DNA of 64,000 nucleotides from contig CM048552.1 in the NCBI GenBank assembly GCA_026413225.1, forward strand, positions 56,683,001-56,747,000, in the 5' to 3' direction. The position numbers and the translations under genes are program-made. Source of the stretch: Otis tarda. Its lineage: Eukaryota > Chordata > Aves > Otidiformes > Otididae. The notes beneath the pieces are model-generated. The model was given only the letters and a program-made list of their open reading frames with translations, was not told the origin of the DNA and ran no database searches. Positions 25,501 through 37,771 of this stretch are shown one piece after another (positions within the stretch are counted from its first letter, which is position 1; every line of letters begins with the position of its first letter).

Positions 25501-28500
25501 TCCGCGAAACCCAGCGGGAGGCAGGGAAGGAGAGGAAACCCTGGTGAAGGTTGCAGTGGCTTCGTCTTGGGAGAAGGATGACAAAATGCCGTACCCCTCC
25601 CCAGGGAGGCTGCGTCCCAGGGCATCTCCCTGCGGGCAGTGAGTGCCAGCAGGGATGCTCGCTGGCGGCTCTGGAGCTGGGATGGTGGGGAGGGGGCTGG
25701 CAGAAGATCACTGACCTAATCTGGGTGCTTTCAGCCCCAGCTGAAAGGCATAGCAAGATTTATCAATTTATTTAACTATTAAGTCATTTGATTCTTCTAT
25801 GGTGGTGGTGTTTCCTGGGGTGGGGGGATCCAGGGAGGGCCCCCATGGGCTCGCTCTTTGCCCTCCACCGTTTTGGCAGGGACGGGCAAGCACAAGCATG
25901 GCGTTCGCATTGAGACATCTTCTGTCACGTTCTCCTAAACCCCCAAGGCATCGCTCACGCTTTCCTCTCGTGCAGCAGCCTGGCTCGGCTTTTTCCTTCT
26001 GTTTTTGAGAAGTGCGTCTGCTCCTCCCCGCCCCCCCCCCCGCTGCCGCTCTCCAGGCGTGCTCACATCCATACGCTCGGGTGCATCTTGGCACGCAGAG
26101 CCGGGGGGCCCAGATGCTCCTTTTCCACACTTTTAATTACCGCTGCACATGGAAACGGAGCAGTTTTGGAGTGAGGAGGGAATAGCCTCAGCCCCCTGGG
26201 CTGTGCTGGGGTGCAGATGCCGTTTTCATCCCTCGGAGGGGAGCTGACCTGGAGGGGGGACAGCCGAACAGGCCCCATGGGGGACCCGGCCTCGATAAAG
26301 CCGTAACAGCTTGTTTGCTTCTCAGCCGGTTCTCAGCCGGTGTCCGGCTGTTCCGCTGTGGCCAGTGACCCGGCTGCTGGCAGGAAACCCGTGGGTAAGG
26401 GCATGGAAACGGGAGTGAGCCGGCTGCCTCCCTCCCGCCTCCATCTCCAGCAGAGTGAGGATGGAGACCCCTGAATTGTGACAGCCCTGGGCCCCCCAGC
26501 GAGGTTTGAGGGGGACAGGAATGGGCAGTGAGCTCTCCTCTTGTGAGGAGGAAGAGGAGGGGAAGGCCAATGCGTCCCTGCTCACCCCCCATCCAGAACA
26601 GTTGCTCCTGGGGTTTAATGACCCCCAAGCTCCTGCCTGGGTCTGAAAGAATCCAAAAAGGTGGCAGGGTCTGAAAAACCCCGGTGCGGCGGGTGTGCCA
26701 TCCTGCAGCAGCGAGCATCCTGCGGCGGTGGCCGCCGAGGAGCTGCAGGCAGGCTGGGAGGATTCGTGGGTCCAGGAGAGGGAATGAGGCTGCTGTGTGC
26801 GCACACCCAGCTCAGCATCGTGGTCCCTGGGATGCGCTGGGGGCATCGTCCCGCAGGCATCGTCCCGTGGTCCTGCCCACCCTGTCCCAGCAGCTAAGGT
26901 GGGCACTTGGCATGCCAGAGGCCGAGGGGGAGCAGCGGGGCCCAGATTTGGCTGTGCATTAGTAAATGAGGCTTTGATCTCCTTACATAAATCAAAGTGA
27001 ATTTGCCGACCGAGGGCTACAACCCGAGCGAGCGCACATCGACGTGCCTGCCAATGGCCCCCCACCTCCCCCACCCTGCCAGCTGCTGACATTTAATGTG
27101 ATTAATATCACCTGGCATCTTTCAATCTTTTTTGCTGGCTCCGGTGGCCAAAAACATCGAACGAGCCTCCCCCACACCTGCTGCCCACTCCCCTGCTGCC
27201 TGCGCAGCGGCAGATGGGAAGCCGGGCGCCTGCCGAACAGCCGGGGAGAAGGCGCTTCCCCCCCTCCCCTCCCCAAAGGTTACCGGTTGATAACAATTGC
27301 ACAATTAGCATTAATAATTTTGCAAATAATTTGATTTGGGAGAAAGATGCTCAAGCGACAACTCAGAGGTGCGGAGGACGGTGAGGGGATGCAGCCCAAC
27401 TCTGCACCGGGGGGATCACCCGACACGTCCTGGCTGCGGGAGGTGGGATGGGGAGGTCCCACCTCAGGTGGGTCTCCTGTCTGGCCGTGGTCCGGCTGTG
27501 GGGATGGGGATGGGGATGGTGTCTGCTAGGATGCTCCTGGGATGGTGGCGTGGGCCTCAAACTCGGCTGGATGAGGCTACTGGCTGCATCCCTTGCTGCA
27601 AGGAACATGGGGCCAGCAATGGTTTGGGCAGCAGTGTGGGTCCTGCTGCTGGGCTGGAGGAGCTGGGAAGAGCTGGAAAGAGGGACGGAGGGGGAAAAAC
27701 TCAGGAAAGGGGAAGGAATTGAGCAAAAGGGAAGAGAGAGCGCGTGTGTGTGCGCAGAGGGGAGCATCAGGAGGAGACACTCCAAAGCCAAAGAAGTGAA
27801 AAAGTCATAGGGAGAAAAGTTACAGAGGGAAGAAAATAGCAGCAGGAGGAAGAGGGAGGAAAAAGAAAGCGCTCAGTCACTACTGAATAATGTAGGGCAG
27901 GCTATCGAGGGCTAGCGAGAGCGACAAAAGCTCCCAGCCTCTTCTTTTTTCGTCATTAACAGATGGAGCCGTGCATGAAAGCAGGGACGTAGGCTCCAAA
28001 CCTGCGGCTCGAGCAATCAAAAGCGTGCGGCAGACGGGAGCGTGCCAGCCTCCGCCGCAGCCAGGCGGCATGAAAAGATGCGAAAAGCTCTTGGAACCCG
28101 CGGGATGTGGACAAAGAGGCGAAGGAGACCCCCTCATCCCACCTGCCCTGCCCCCTGCCAACCCAGCCAGCTCCGTTTGGACACGAGTGCAGGCAGCCCC
28201 GGCTGGGAATTATCCCTGATGGAAGGATGGGAATTAACCTTTTCGCTCGCCTTTCCGCTCATCCTGCCATCCCTTCCCTGTTTCTCAGCCGGCTGCGCCA
28301 GTGGGCCCCCAAGACCCCCACAAAAAAAAGGGTTAAAGCCCTCTCCCCGTTGGCTAATCCCTCCCTGTTTTACAGAGACCACAGATAGGACGTCCTTTGC
28401 CGGGCGCTTTTCCCTTCCCAGAGGGGTTTTGCTCTCTGCGAGAGCACCCCCAGCGCCACCGGAGCGAGCCAGCAGCGAAAGCTGGCGTTTGCTCAGGGCT

Positions 28501-31500
28501 GGCAGATGTCCCCCACGCAACCTCTCTTTTCTTGCTGGGTTTTGGTTCTCCACATTGTTTTTCCTCACAAAACCTGCGCATTTGTCCTGGCAGAGCCCGC
28601 TGGAGGCTTTTCCAGACCCCAGGACGTCACAGCCGCTCTCTTATTTGCAGCCTGAGTTTGTTCCTGCCCGGTGCGGGGCCGTTTGTGCTCACACCAACAC
28701 CATCTTCTCGCTGCCTCTCTCCTTGCTCCCTTCTCTCTCCTGTTCCCATCCGCCACGGTTGCATCCTGCCTGGCCAAACCCGGCTTTCCTCCAGCCTTCC
28801 CCTCCCCTCTGTTTTTTGTGATGGATAGCAAAGATTGGAGGTGACATAGGAGGGCATTCACTCGTTGTGTCTTTTTGTGTGTAATCATCAAGTCCTATCC
28901 ATCCTGGAAAAGTGGGATATAGGGAAGAACAAAAAGCTGGAAGCCATGACCACAGATGAGTGTGGTGACCTCCTCCAGGCCAGCTCCAAGGCGGAGGGGT
29001 TCCTGTCCAGATCAGCAGGGATGGCATCACCCTGTGTCCCACCAGCACAAGCGGTGCGAATGTCCAAGGCTGAAGCAGCCATGCAGACCTCTCTTGGTGC
29101 TGGAGCAGCCGCAGTGGCTTCTGCCTTGGCTTCTGCCAGACTTCCTACCACAGCCACTCCAGCACCTTCAGAAAGGTCTGGCAGCACAGAGAAGGTGGTC
29201 ACCATCTTCCCAAGTCAGAGAGCTTAACACCCACGGATGTGGGGAAGGGAGAGGGCTGCTATTTACGGAGAAACACCAGGAGCATGGCAAAGGGCCACAT
29301 TCTCCCTTCCAGCCTGGTTTTCTTCCAGCCAGGATGGGGTCTCCCAGTGAGATGGCAGCTGGGGTCTTTGCAGGGTGCAGTAGCGGTTGGGAGCATCTTC
29401 ACCAGGTTTTGGATCAGCCGCAGAAAGTGTTTTGGTCTGGGTTTTAACCCTGAGGAGACAAGATGTGCTCAATATCCTCAAGCGATGGGTCATGTCTTGA
29501 GGACTGGAGGACCTACCACTGGCCCCACTTCTCTGTAGCATCCCGATGGCCCAGGAGAGGCTGGCTTACGCTTACGGAGAGCTACCTGCCCAACCTGGCA
29601 CACGTGCACACACCCCCCACGCACCGGCTGAGCTGGGCTAAGAGGATTACAGCCCCATTATCTGATGTTAATGTGCTGGCCGTGGTGAAGCAGCCTCACG
29701 CGCGGTGGGGAAGGGGAGCTCTGAGCTCCTCCCTGGGTTTTTCCCTCCTCATGAGAGGCTGCCTGTAGGAGCAGAGCCAAGGGATGAGGGTGCTTCCCTT
29801 GCGTCCCGCCCTTGCTCTTTTTCTGAAGCAGCAGAAAGTCACTAAGAGCAGCCAAGCTTCGTTTTGCTTCAAACTCAATGGGGGCTCTGAGAGGGGAGGT
29901 ACAAAGTCAGCTGGAGCCTCTGGGAGAAGACCCCGCAGCAGATGTGAGGTTGTGGTTCCAGCTCTCCCCATGGTGGTGTGGGCTGGGCATGTCCTTATTT
30001 AACCTCTCATGGTGACATCACACTGAGTTTTCTCTTTTCTCCTTTCTTGCTCCCCCATCGCCGCTGCTGCCAAGTGCAGCAGGAGCTGCCAGCCCGCACC
30101 AACGGCTCAGTGCCCACTGCCCCGGCGTTCGCCCGCGATGCCCTTCACACCAAGATGGAGCAGCTGGAGGAACAGCTCCTCTCCAAGATCCTGACCCTGC
30201 AGAAGGAGCGCCAGGCTGCCAGTACTGACCGCAGCCAGCAGCAGCACGACATTGAGAAGGAGCTGAACTCCCTCCAGAACCGGGTGACGGAGCTGGAGCA
30301 TGGTGAGTCCTGCCTGGCAGGGATGGAGGTGGTGCAGGGGGGTCCCTACCCCAAGGTGCATCTCCAGGAGAGCCTCAGGACAGGCCACCCTCATCCCAAT
30401 TATATGTGCTGACCCTCCTCTCTGTCCTTGACACGTAGGACCACCGGGCTACAGTCCTCCTGATGCCTTCAAGGTGACCATCCCGGTACAGAACAACTAC
30501 ATGTACGCCCGCATGAAGAAGAGCCTGCCAGAGCTCTACGCCTTCACCATCTGCATGTGGCTGAAGTCCAAGGCCCTGGCGGGGCTCGGCACCCCTTTCT
30601 CCTACTCCGTCCCAAGCCAAGCCAACGAGATTGTGCTGCTGGAGTGGGGCACCAACCCCTTGGAGCTGCTCATCAATGATAAGGTCAGTCCAGCTGGAGC
30701 AGGGACGGGAGAGAAGCCTCTGCCCTCATCTCCCGTGCTTCAGCTTTCCTGGGAAATGATGCTCCTGGGGGTACTGGGATGGGAGAGCTTGGAGGAAGGG
30801 GCCTCGGATGGAGAGGGGAGGCAGGAGGATGAGGAGGATGGGGAGGATGGCTCACGAGGAGGGAGAAGCAGTGCATTCAGATGTCTGTTGAATTTGGGGT
30901 GCTGCCACCATGGGGGTGCACCCCTTGCTCTGCAAGGGGCTGGGTGAACACCGGCATCCCGGTGGCAGTCCCACCAAGCACCAGGCTCTTGCTCTTCTCA
31001 TGAAGGTTGCCCAGCTGCCACTGAGCTTGAAGGACAAGGCCTGGCACCACATCTGTGTGGCATGGACCACCCGGGACGGCAAGTGGTCGGCGTACCAGGA
31101 CGGTGAGCAGCGGGGCGCCGGTGAGAACCTGGCCTCCTGGCACGCCATCAAGCCCCAGGGTGTCATCATCCTGGGCCAGGAGCAGGTAGGTGCCAGCCTG
31201 ACCCCCAATGGCTGCTGGTTTGTATTGCTCTGTTGCGAAGCTGGCCAGGGGGCAGCCCCCAAATGGGGTGAGGGCAAGGGGTAGCACAGGCAGGAATGCT
31301 CAGCACAGTGCATTGGCAGCTTGGGTGAGGGATTCTCCTGCCTGCTCATCCGACCTCCTGGTGGGCCACACACACTCGTCATCTTCTCCTCTTCTCTCTC
31401 TCCTCTCTCTCCATCCTTCTGTCCCCCGTTTTCTCCCCGCCTTGTCTTTTTGCACCTCCTCCTCCACGTGCCCATCCCCTCTTTGCCATCGGGCATCTTG

Positions 31501-31837
31501 TTCCGCTTCTCCCCAAACTTCTCCCTGTCCACCTTGCCCTGTTTGCCCACTGGGTGCATGTTCCTTCTTCTGTCCCCATCCCTGTCCCATCACCTCTCCT
31601 GCTCTTTCCCAGGACACACTGGGCGGCCGCTTTGATGCCACGCAGGCCTTTGTGGGGGAGCTGGCACAGTTTGGCGTGTGGGACCACATGTTGGCACCGG
31701 CGGAGATCCTGGGCTTGGCCAACTGCACCTCCCACCTCCAAGGCAACGTGATCCAGTGGGACGACCAGGCAGTGGAGGTCTTCGGAGGTGCCAGCAAGGG
31801 GGGCTTTGCGGCCTGCGAGGAAGGGAGGAAGGCGTGA
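22589..31837 (+). CDS. NPTXR: NPTXR, neuronal pentraxin receptor, 5 coding exons, CTG start, 502 aa
   Basis: Coding exons are 22589-23224, 30080-30302, 30439-30683, 31006-31185 and 31613-31837. They join in frame to 502 residues; human is about 500. NPTXR is a type II membrane pentraxin that organises AMPA-receptor clusters together with NPTX1/2. The start is a CTG in a GCCACC context; translated from there the protein begins (M)KFLAVLLAAGMLAFLGAIIC, the known N-terminal signal anchor. The first ATG in frame is codon 12, inside the membrane segment. Residues about 100-290 include the coiled-coil multimerisation region (for example DQETIRELTGKLSRCE, ELEEAVRALQDRIDRIE). The pentraxin domain runs from about 296 and carries the signature HHICVAWTT and the GQEQDTLGGRFD calcium-site region. 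Intron 1 is 6.9 kb. NPTX1 and NPTX2 are less likely because of the N-terminus and the CTG start. Confidence 0.96.
23231..23281. repeat. Short GC-rich tandem repeat at start of NPTXR intron 1
   Basis: About three degenerate units built on GGGATGCTCCCGGG directly after the exon 1 donor. It is probably a small minisatellite, with no clear function. Confidence 0.6.
26947..27342. promoter_or_regulatory. Candidate intronic enhancer cluster in NPTXR intron 1
   Basis: Three AT-rich patches lie in GC-rich surroundings. Patch 1 has two opposed TCF/LEF-type sites (CTTTGATC at 26972-26979, ATCAAAG at 26991-26997). Patch 2 (27,079-27,132) has E-boxes CAGCTG and CACCTG around homeodomain ATTA sites. Patch 3 (27,283-27,342) has a SOX-like AACAATTG, ATTAGCATTAAT and an octamer-like TTTTGCAAAT. 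Motif calls are by eye; enhancer function is inferred. Confidence 0.4.
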
Positions 31838-32089
31838 GCGGCCCCTCAACCCCTCCCCAGCGCCAAGGAGCCTGGCGGCAGCCCCGAAGCACAGCCCCTT
31901 TCTCCCCTCCCAGATCACCGACCTGCGCCACCGTGCTGGGGCGATGCTCAAGCCCCCCATGCTGGTGTCCTGGGAGGGAGGGAGGGGCCCTGGCAGCCAC
32001 TCTCTTGCCCCCGCACTGGCTGTGCGGCTTGTCCTCCCTCCCGGCACATCTGCCCCTGGGTCTTGCCTTGCCCCACTTCTGTTTCGGGA

Positions 32090-32133
32090 GGACCTCGCCG
32101 TACCAGAGATGCGTGCGGGTACGGCGAGGGTCC
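32090..32133 (+). other. Hairpin with perfect 12-bp stem in NPTXR 3'UTR
   Basis: CCTCGCCGTACC (32093-32104) and GGTACGGCGAGG (32118-32129) are exact reverse complements separated by a 13-base loop. Three further outer pairs (GGA 32090-32092 with TCC 32131-32133) form across a single bulged G. It lies about 255 bases after the stop codon. It could be an RNA regulatory element; its function is unknown. Confidence 0.75.
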
Positions 32134-33324
32134 CTGCCTTGTCAACCCCAACAGGGAGTGGGAAAGAGACCTTCATCCTTCCCAAACACAGTCCAGCCTT
32201 GGTGGGATGCCAGTGTGTGGGTATCCCCTGAGCACATCCCCTTTCCTTATTTATTTCTAGCACCCTGCCATCCGGTTTTGTGAGCCCGTACTCCAAACAA
32301 GGCCAAAGGCTTGGCCAGGACCATCTTCCCTTCCGGCCCCATCCCCTCTTCTGCCGCCTTGGTTTTCAAGCACAGCCCCGGGGAGGCTGAGGGAGGATGG
32401 CAGAGGGTTGGTGGGGCAGTGCTCCCCCCACACACCCCCTTTCCCTGCCTCTGCTGCCTGTTTGGGCAGGGCTGCCCAAGGGGAGCCAGGCTTTTGAGGC
32501 AGAGTGGGGTTCCCACAGTTGGGGGGGTCAGTCGGCCACCGAGGAAATGAGGAGAAAGGGGCAAAGCATCTCCCCCAGCCCTGGCCAAGGGGGAATGAGC
32601 GCAGCACTGCCATTGAAGGGAGCAAAAGCAAGGGGAAAAAAAAAAAAGTAGACTCGGGATGGTGGTGGCTGGAGGAGCCCCGCTGTTCATCCCCCAGCCT
32701 TTTGGGCATTGGATTGGGTCGCTGCCCCTGCCACCACCTTGGTCCCCGTGCGTTGAGCTGCTCCTGGCCAGGGAGGGGGCCACTGCTGGCCTCGGAACTG
32801 GGGTGGGGGTGATGGAGTGGGCTGGTGTTTTCCCCGTGGAGTGCCTGAGAATACGCTGTTTCCACGCTGCGTGGTCACCAACGTCTCAATACGTGAGTGA
32901 GTGAGAGTGTGTGTGTGTGTGTCTGGGGATGGGAGGGTTATTTTGGGGGTCTCATGGTTGCTCAATGTGATGTCTAGCTTCCAGTGCTTCCCCCTACCCC
33001 AAGTCCCACTTTGCGCTTTTGGCAACGGCTGCCCCCTAGCCCGGGGGAGTCAAATAGGGCAGAAGGGACAGCCCTGCCACCCAGCATCACCCCCCAGCAG
33101 GGTCCCCACCGGTGGTGGGGCAGCTCAGCCCACCGGGGGGGACGCAGTGGGGATGGGGCGCAGCCCTCGTGCCAAGTGGGAAACACTGTGACCTTTGTGC
33201 ACCCTGCTGAGCTGCCCCCCCTCTTCCTCGCTCGCTTGTGCGCTTTCTCTAATGCTCATTTGTGAAAGGGGCCTCTGACGTGCGCCCATGTTGGGACATT
33301 TCTTTTGTAAAGCTGATCGTGGAC

Positions 33325-33330
33325 AATAAA
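33325..33330 (+). terminator. NPTXR: NPTXR poly(A) signal
   Basis: Canonical AATAAA followed 15-30 bases later by a TG/T-rich element (GTGATGTTTTCTGTTTG), a good cleavage context. Confidence 0.75.
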
Positions 33331-36300
33331 CGTGATGTTTTCTGTTTGAGCCTCCTGTGGGGCGTGGGGTCACTGCGGGGACAGAAGGGATCGGCTGGCC
33401 CAAGCCATGGTGTCCTTCCTCGGGATGCTCAGGTGGAGGGAGATGGCCAGGCCCACAGCTGCGTAGCTGACATTACACAAATACCATCATGAGGGTCTGG
33501 GTATCGCCACAGCGGAGGTGTCACAGTTTGGGCACCTCTCATCTACCCCACCTTGCAGGAACACAGGCTGCTGGGGGCTGGAGGGGGAGCACCTCTCCAC
33601 AGAGGAGGTACCCCCATCCTGACAACAGGGAGCAGAAAGTCAGTGGGAAATTACGGCCTCCAGGTCAGACCATGATGGTGAGGAGCTCACACCGGTTATA
33701 AATCTAATTAAGAACTAGTAATGAGTTCCTGACCTACCTAGGCACGAGCTGGTTTGCCCTCAGCACGGCTCTTGGAGCTGCCTCTTCTAGAGCAACCTGT
33801 GGCCAGGTCTGTGTGATGCTTTTGCCCCTCACTGGGTCCCATCCCCCCTAGGAAAGGTACAACTTCACTGATATTTGGGGACACCAGAGCATAAAAGCAG
33901 AGGACCCAGTTTTCCCCAGGGCCCTGTCATTGCTGACGTGCTGGTGGAGTCTCCTTGCTGAGCCAGAACCATCCCCCACTTCTTCTGGAGGGTATTTAAT
34001 GCCATAAAACAAAGTCTGGGGCTCTCCCTTTCAACCCCTCAGCACATCTCCTCAAAGTTGAGAGCTTTTTTTTGAAGAAAAAAATAACTCTGAGTACATA
34101 CTTCAGCTGGAGCATACGCTCAAGCGCTTTGCTGAGCTGCAGGCTCAACCCCGCATCACTGACTGGAAGGGGTTCAACAGGTGACCTCTGCTCATATCCC
34201 CAAATAACAGCAGCATCATTAGGAAGGATGGCACCTTTTAGAGTAGGAAATGTCCAAAAGCATTGCTGGGGTCCCACACTTAGGAGGAGGTGCAATAGGG
34301 GAGGGACTGGTCCAGAAGACCCTCCTAATAAAACTGCAGGAGTCCTCCAAGGAGGCTTTTGGGGCTGCCGGCCAAGGCAGGAGAGCTGCGGGAGGATGAA
34401 CAAGGATGGAAACAGCCTGGCCGCTGGTGCAGGGTATTGGCATAAAACCCATTTCCTCCGGAGCCCGGAAACCCAGCCTACGCCGGAATGTGTGTGAAGC
34501 CCCCCCTGCCTTCGGAAAAGCAGGAACAAAGGGACACCAGGAGATGCTTGAGCAGGGACTGCCCTCCGCCTCCCCACCAGACGATGCTGGCGCGATCCCA
34601 ACCCCAGCCGTGTCCTCAGTACACATGGATCCGTCGCTGCTGGGATGGGAGAAATGGGGGAGCCTGGCAGCATGGCTTCTACAGGGTGACCTCTTCTCCC
34701 CTCAGAGGGTCACAGCCAACTGGGCAGACCAGGGGGACGCAGGAAGACTTGATCTAATTTATCCAGACATTTTAAAAGCTTACGGCAAATGCCTCTGTAT
34801 AAGGCTCTTCAGGAAGCGAAGGCATTACGGAGAGATTAAAAACGGGTTGGGAGACAGAAAATCAAGACGAGGAATAAATATTTGATTTCCATCCTGCCCT
34901 GACTCTCTGCAGGAAGCGACGGCTGCTTCTGGCCCATCTGGGGAGGAGGAGAGCAGAAGGGAGTGCTTAATTTTGGTAAGCTGAGCCTTGCAAGACCTGC
35001 AAATGTGCGACAGGGCTTAAAAGGTGGAGGAGACAACAAATCAATGGCGTTGCTGGCTGGAAGGAGTAATTACAACGACTTACACATATTGCTTGCTTCT
35101 AAATTAACCAAGAGCACTCAGGAGAAGCCCAGCGTCTCTCTAAGGGCAGCCGGTTGGAAAACAACGCGTCGCACGCAGAAGAGGCGAGGAACAACAAAGT
35201 CGCCCTTAGGGGGGTTAAAGAAGGGAATTTTTAACAATGGCGCGGAGCAGGTTTCGTGGTTAGGGTAGGAGTGCTCAGCTGGGATGCTGTGTTGCGTCCA
35301 GATAACTAAGATGGCGGGGTGGAAAAAGAGGGCAAGAGCCGAAGGCAACCCAAAATGTGGGCAGAGCAGAGGTAGGGGCATCGCCGGGCTACGGCGGTTC
35401 AGCAGGGGCTGGCGGATGAGGGGACGGTGGGGAAGACAGACGGACGTGACGGATACTGCTCGCGTGTTCTCCTTGATCCGCCCACCACAGGGCTGTTAAC
35501 ACACTTCAAGGGGAGGAAAGGGACTGCCATTCCCCTTCCTAATCTGCAGGACTCGCTGCCACGGGGCTTCCCATGGGCTGGGCGCTTAGCCGGGCTCCAA
35601 CACCTCCCGTTGAAAAGGGCTTCATTCTGCAACGAACAAGAAGATCAGGTCAAACACAGCAACGGGAGACCTTCAGGCTTGACAGCTATTAATCATCAGG
35701 TTTGAGAAGAAAATGCTGCAATTCCTGAACCCCTCCGGCCCCTGCCCGCCTTTCCAGAGGGCACCACCAGGCAGCCCTGGGACCCCCACCTCGGGGTGTG
35801 CTCCTGTGCTCTCTGACCCCCACAGCATCAGCTTTGGGCTCGCAAGTGGCAGTTCCCTGCGGCACGTCAACCTCCCGATCCCCTCAAACCAGGTCAAGCC
35901 AGCCTGCACTTCAACCCCAGGAGGTGACACTTCCGAAATCCTCGTTACCCGCGCTGCCCTAGCAATGGGAGGCCACCTTAATTGCCTTCCTGTGCCTCTC
36001 CATCCTGCCAGGAGCCTCCTCCGCTCCCTCCCGGAGCCAGGAAAGCTCATTAAGACTCGTGTGGCACTCGCATTGGGAACGCGCCGTGCTTCCAGAGCAT
36101 CTGGCACAGGAACGGCTGCTAGCGCTGTGGCAGCAGACGTTACTAGAGGCGGCAGCCATTACTAGAGGTAGTAGCTAAAGGCACCTGTGGGGCGCTGCCT
36201 TGCCCAGCAGATCAAGGGATCCAACTGTCCCAAAGCAGGTTGCTCTCTCCTCCGGAGCAGAGGCCTGGGCTGCTTTCAGCTGCCACCCATTCCTGCACAC

Positions 36301-37275
36301 CAGTGTCACCATCCTTGAGCTCAACGCAATGTTGCAGGTCCATTCTCAGCAAAATTTGGCTTCAGCATCCTCCCCTCTGGGCCTCCTGAGCATTCCTTCT
36401 GCCTCTGGAGAGCTGTGACCATCTTACCCACCCTGGGGCAGCCACAGGGTGGACCTTGGTGTGCCCCGAGTCCCCAGGCCAGGTCCTTTGGTACTGCCCG
36501 AGGTGGCGTGGAGCAGCCCCTGGGCTGCGGCTGGCAGGGAGGACAGCAATCTCCAGCCCCCTGCTTTATTGCAGAGAGGAGAAAGGGCACGGATGGAGAG
36601 GTTCCAAAACCTGGCCAGAAGCAGCCAAGAAAAGAGAGAGTTTGTGGGTGCCCTCCACCTGACGAAGAGTCAGCCTGCTGTCCGGTCTGCTACCGTCGAC
36701 AGTGGAGATGGCTAGAAGAAAGCACAGGGCAGTATTTTTCCAGTCAGCAGTTACATTTCTGTTTCTCAGCTAAGGAGTACAACACAATCTAACATCAAGT
36801 GGCAAACGGCACTTCTCTGTTTTAATGCACTTCACCGTGGCTGCCGAAGGCAAAGGGCTGAAAGAGTTTCCACTTCTGATCAGCGGTGAATAAGAACAGA
36901 CCAGCTGGAGCAGAGCAACCATTACAGTTCCTTAGAGATCCTGAGGGGCGAATCGGACCCTTGCTCTGGACTCCTGGCACCTGGTCTCTCTGCACGGAAA
37001 CTAAAGACCAGGTGATGTGAAGCTGACTGCGTACCTGCCTTTTGCGCTAGCAGCTAAGGGGCCAGCACGCCTAAGCTGTGTCAGCCCAATAAGGCTTTGA
37101 CTGGCTCGCAGTGCTGTAGGGAGGCAGCCCGCGGAGACCCTGCACTTGAGAGTCCAGAAACAAACTGCTCGCGTTTCGCTAAGCCATAGCTGACGGAGAC
37201 AGGCCAGTGGGATGCTTCCCTTCCTCAGGAGGCATCTCTACTTCGCAGCCCCGCAGTATAACCCACCACAATCAC

Positions 37276-37298
37276 AAAAAAAAAAAAAAAAAAAAAAA
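37276..37298. repeat. A run, 23 bases
   Basis: Uninterrupted A homopolymer. The bases upstream do not resemble a processed gene or SINE that I recognise. Confidence 0.9.
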
Positions 37299-37498
37299 GG
37301 CGTTCCTATCTTTGGGCCCTCTGTAGTTTTGGGTTTGACCATTTTTCCTTAGCTTTTCACCTAGGAGCCGCTGATGAATAATCCTCACAACCAGTTCCAG
37401 CATTTCCCGAGGGGAACGCTCCCTGTGGACGCATTGATCAAAACTGAAGCACATTTAATTGAACCCAGAATGGCAGACGCATGCGCGCTCCCCGCGTG

Positions 37499-37519
37499 TG
37501 CACACACACACACACACAC
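37499..37519. repeat. CA dinucleotide microsatellite
   Basis: About ten CA units in tandem, followed by looser CA-rich sequence to about 37,550. Confidence 0.9.
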
Positions 37520-37749
37520 GAACAGAGGCGTACGCACACAAACACGCTCGCCTGTGCCGACTCGCTGCTTGGTAGCAAAAGTGGGTGAACTACACAGGGA
37601 TTAAAGCATTAAAAAAACCACAGCAAGAATATGATGCTTGAAAGCGCTGTGTCCCTGGAGAGATTAGAGTAGCTGCCTGGAGATAAAGTAATGATGATGG
37701 AAAGATCTTCTTCCTCGCAGAGGTTCTATTCCTAATTATCTCCCCTACC

Positions 37750-37771
37750 AAAAAAAAAAAAAAAAAAAAAA
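37750..37771. repeat. A run, 22 bases
   Basis: Uninterrupted A homopolymer in intergenic sequence. Confidence 0.9.

Larger units (their letters stand above)
23225..30079 (+). other. NPTXR: NPTXR intron 1
   Basis: A 6.9-kb intron with no convincing exon or gene inside it. Frames such as the one at 28,865-29,227 lack splice or family support. AT-richer islands with clustered transcription-factor motifs stand out near 25,745-25,800 and 26,947-27,342. A purine-rich, simple-sequence-like stretch lies at about 27,660-27,880. Confidence 0.7.
31838..33350 (+). other. NPTXR: NPTXR 3'UTR
   Basis: This interval follows the NPTXR stop and ends at an AATAAA at 33325-33330. It contains a strong hairpin at 32090-32133, a 7-bp-stem palindrome at 33104-33120 (CCCCACC-GGT-GGTGGGG), an A run at 32636-32647 and a short GT repeat near 32,909-32,922. 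No other gene is seen in it. Confidence 0.75.

Noticed and set aside
28865..29227. 120-codon frame in NPTXR intron 1 rich in Ala/Ser
   Set aside because: No splice-site support, no recognised family, no start context, and it lies inside an intron of the same strand.
33104..33120. CCCCACC-GGT-GGTGGGG palindrome in NPTXR 3'UTR as a regulatory hairpin
   Set aside because: The stem is only 7 bp in G/C-simple sequence where chance pairing is common. Noted in the UTR entry but not claimed as a signal.
34406..34885. 159-codon frame between NPTXR and DNAL4
   Set aside because: The translation has no domain or repeat structure, and an alternative frame is open over part of the same bases. Treated as chance.
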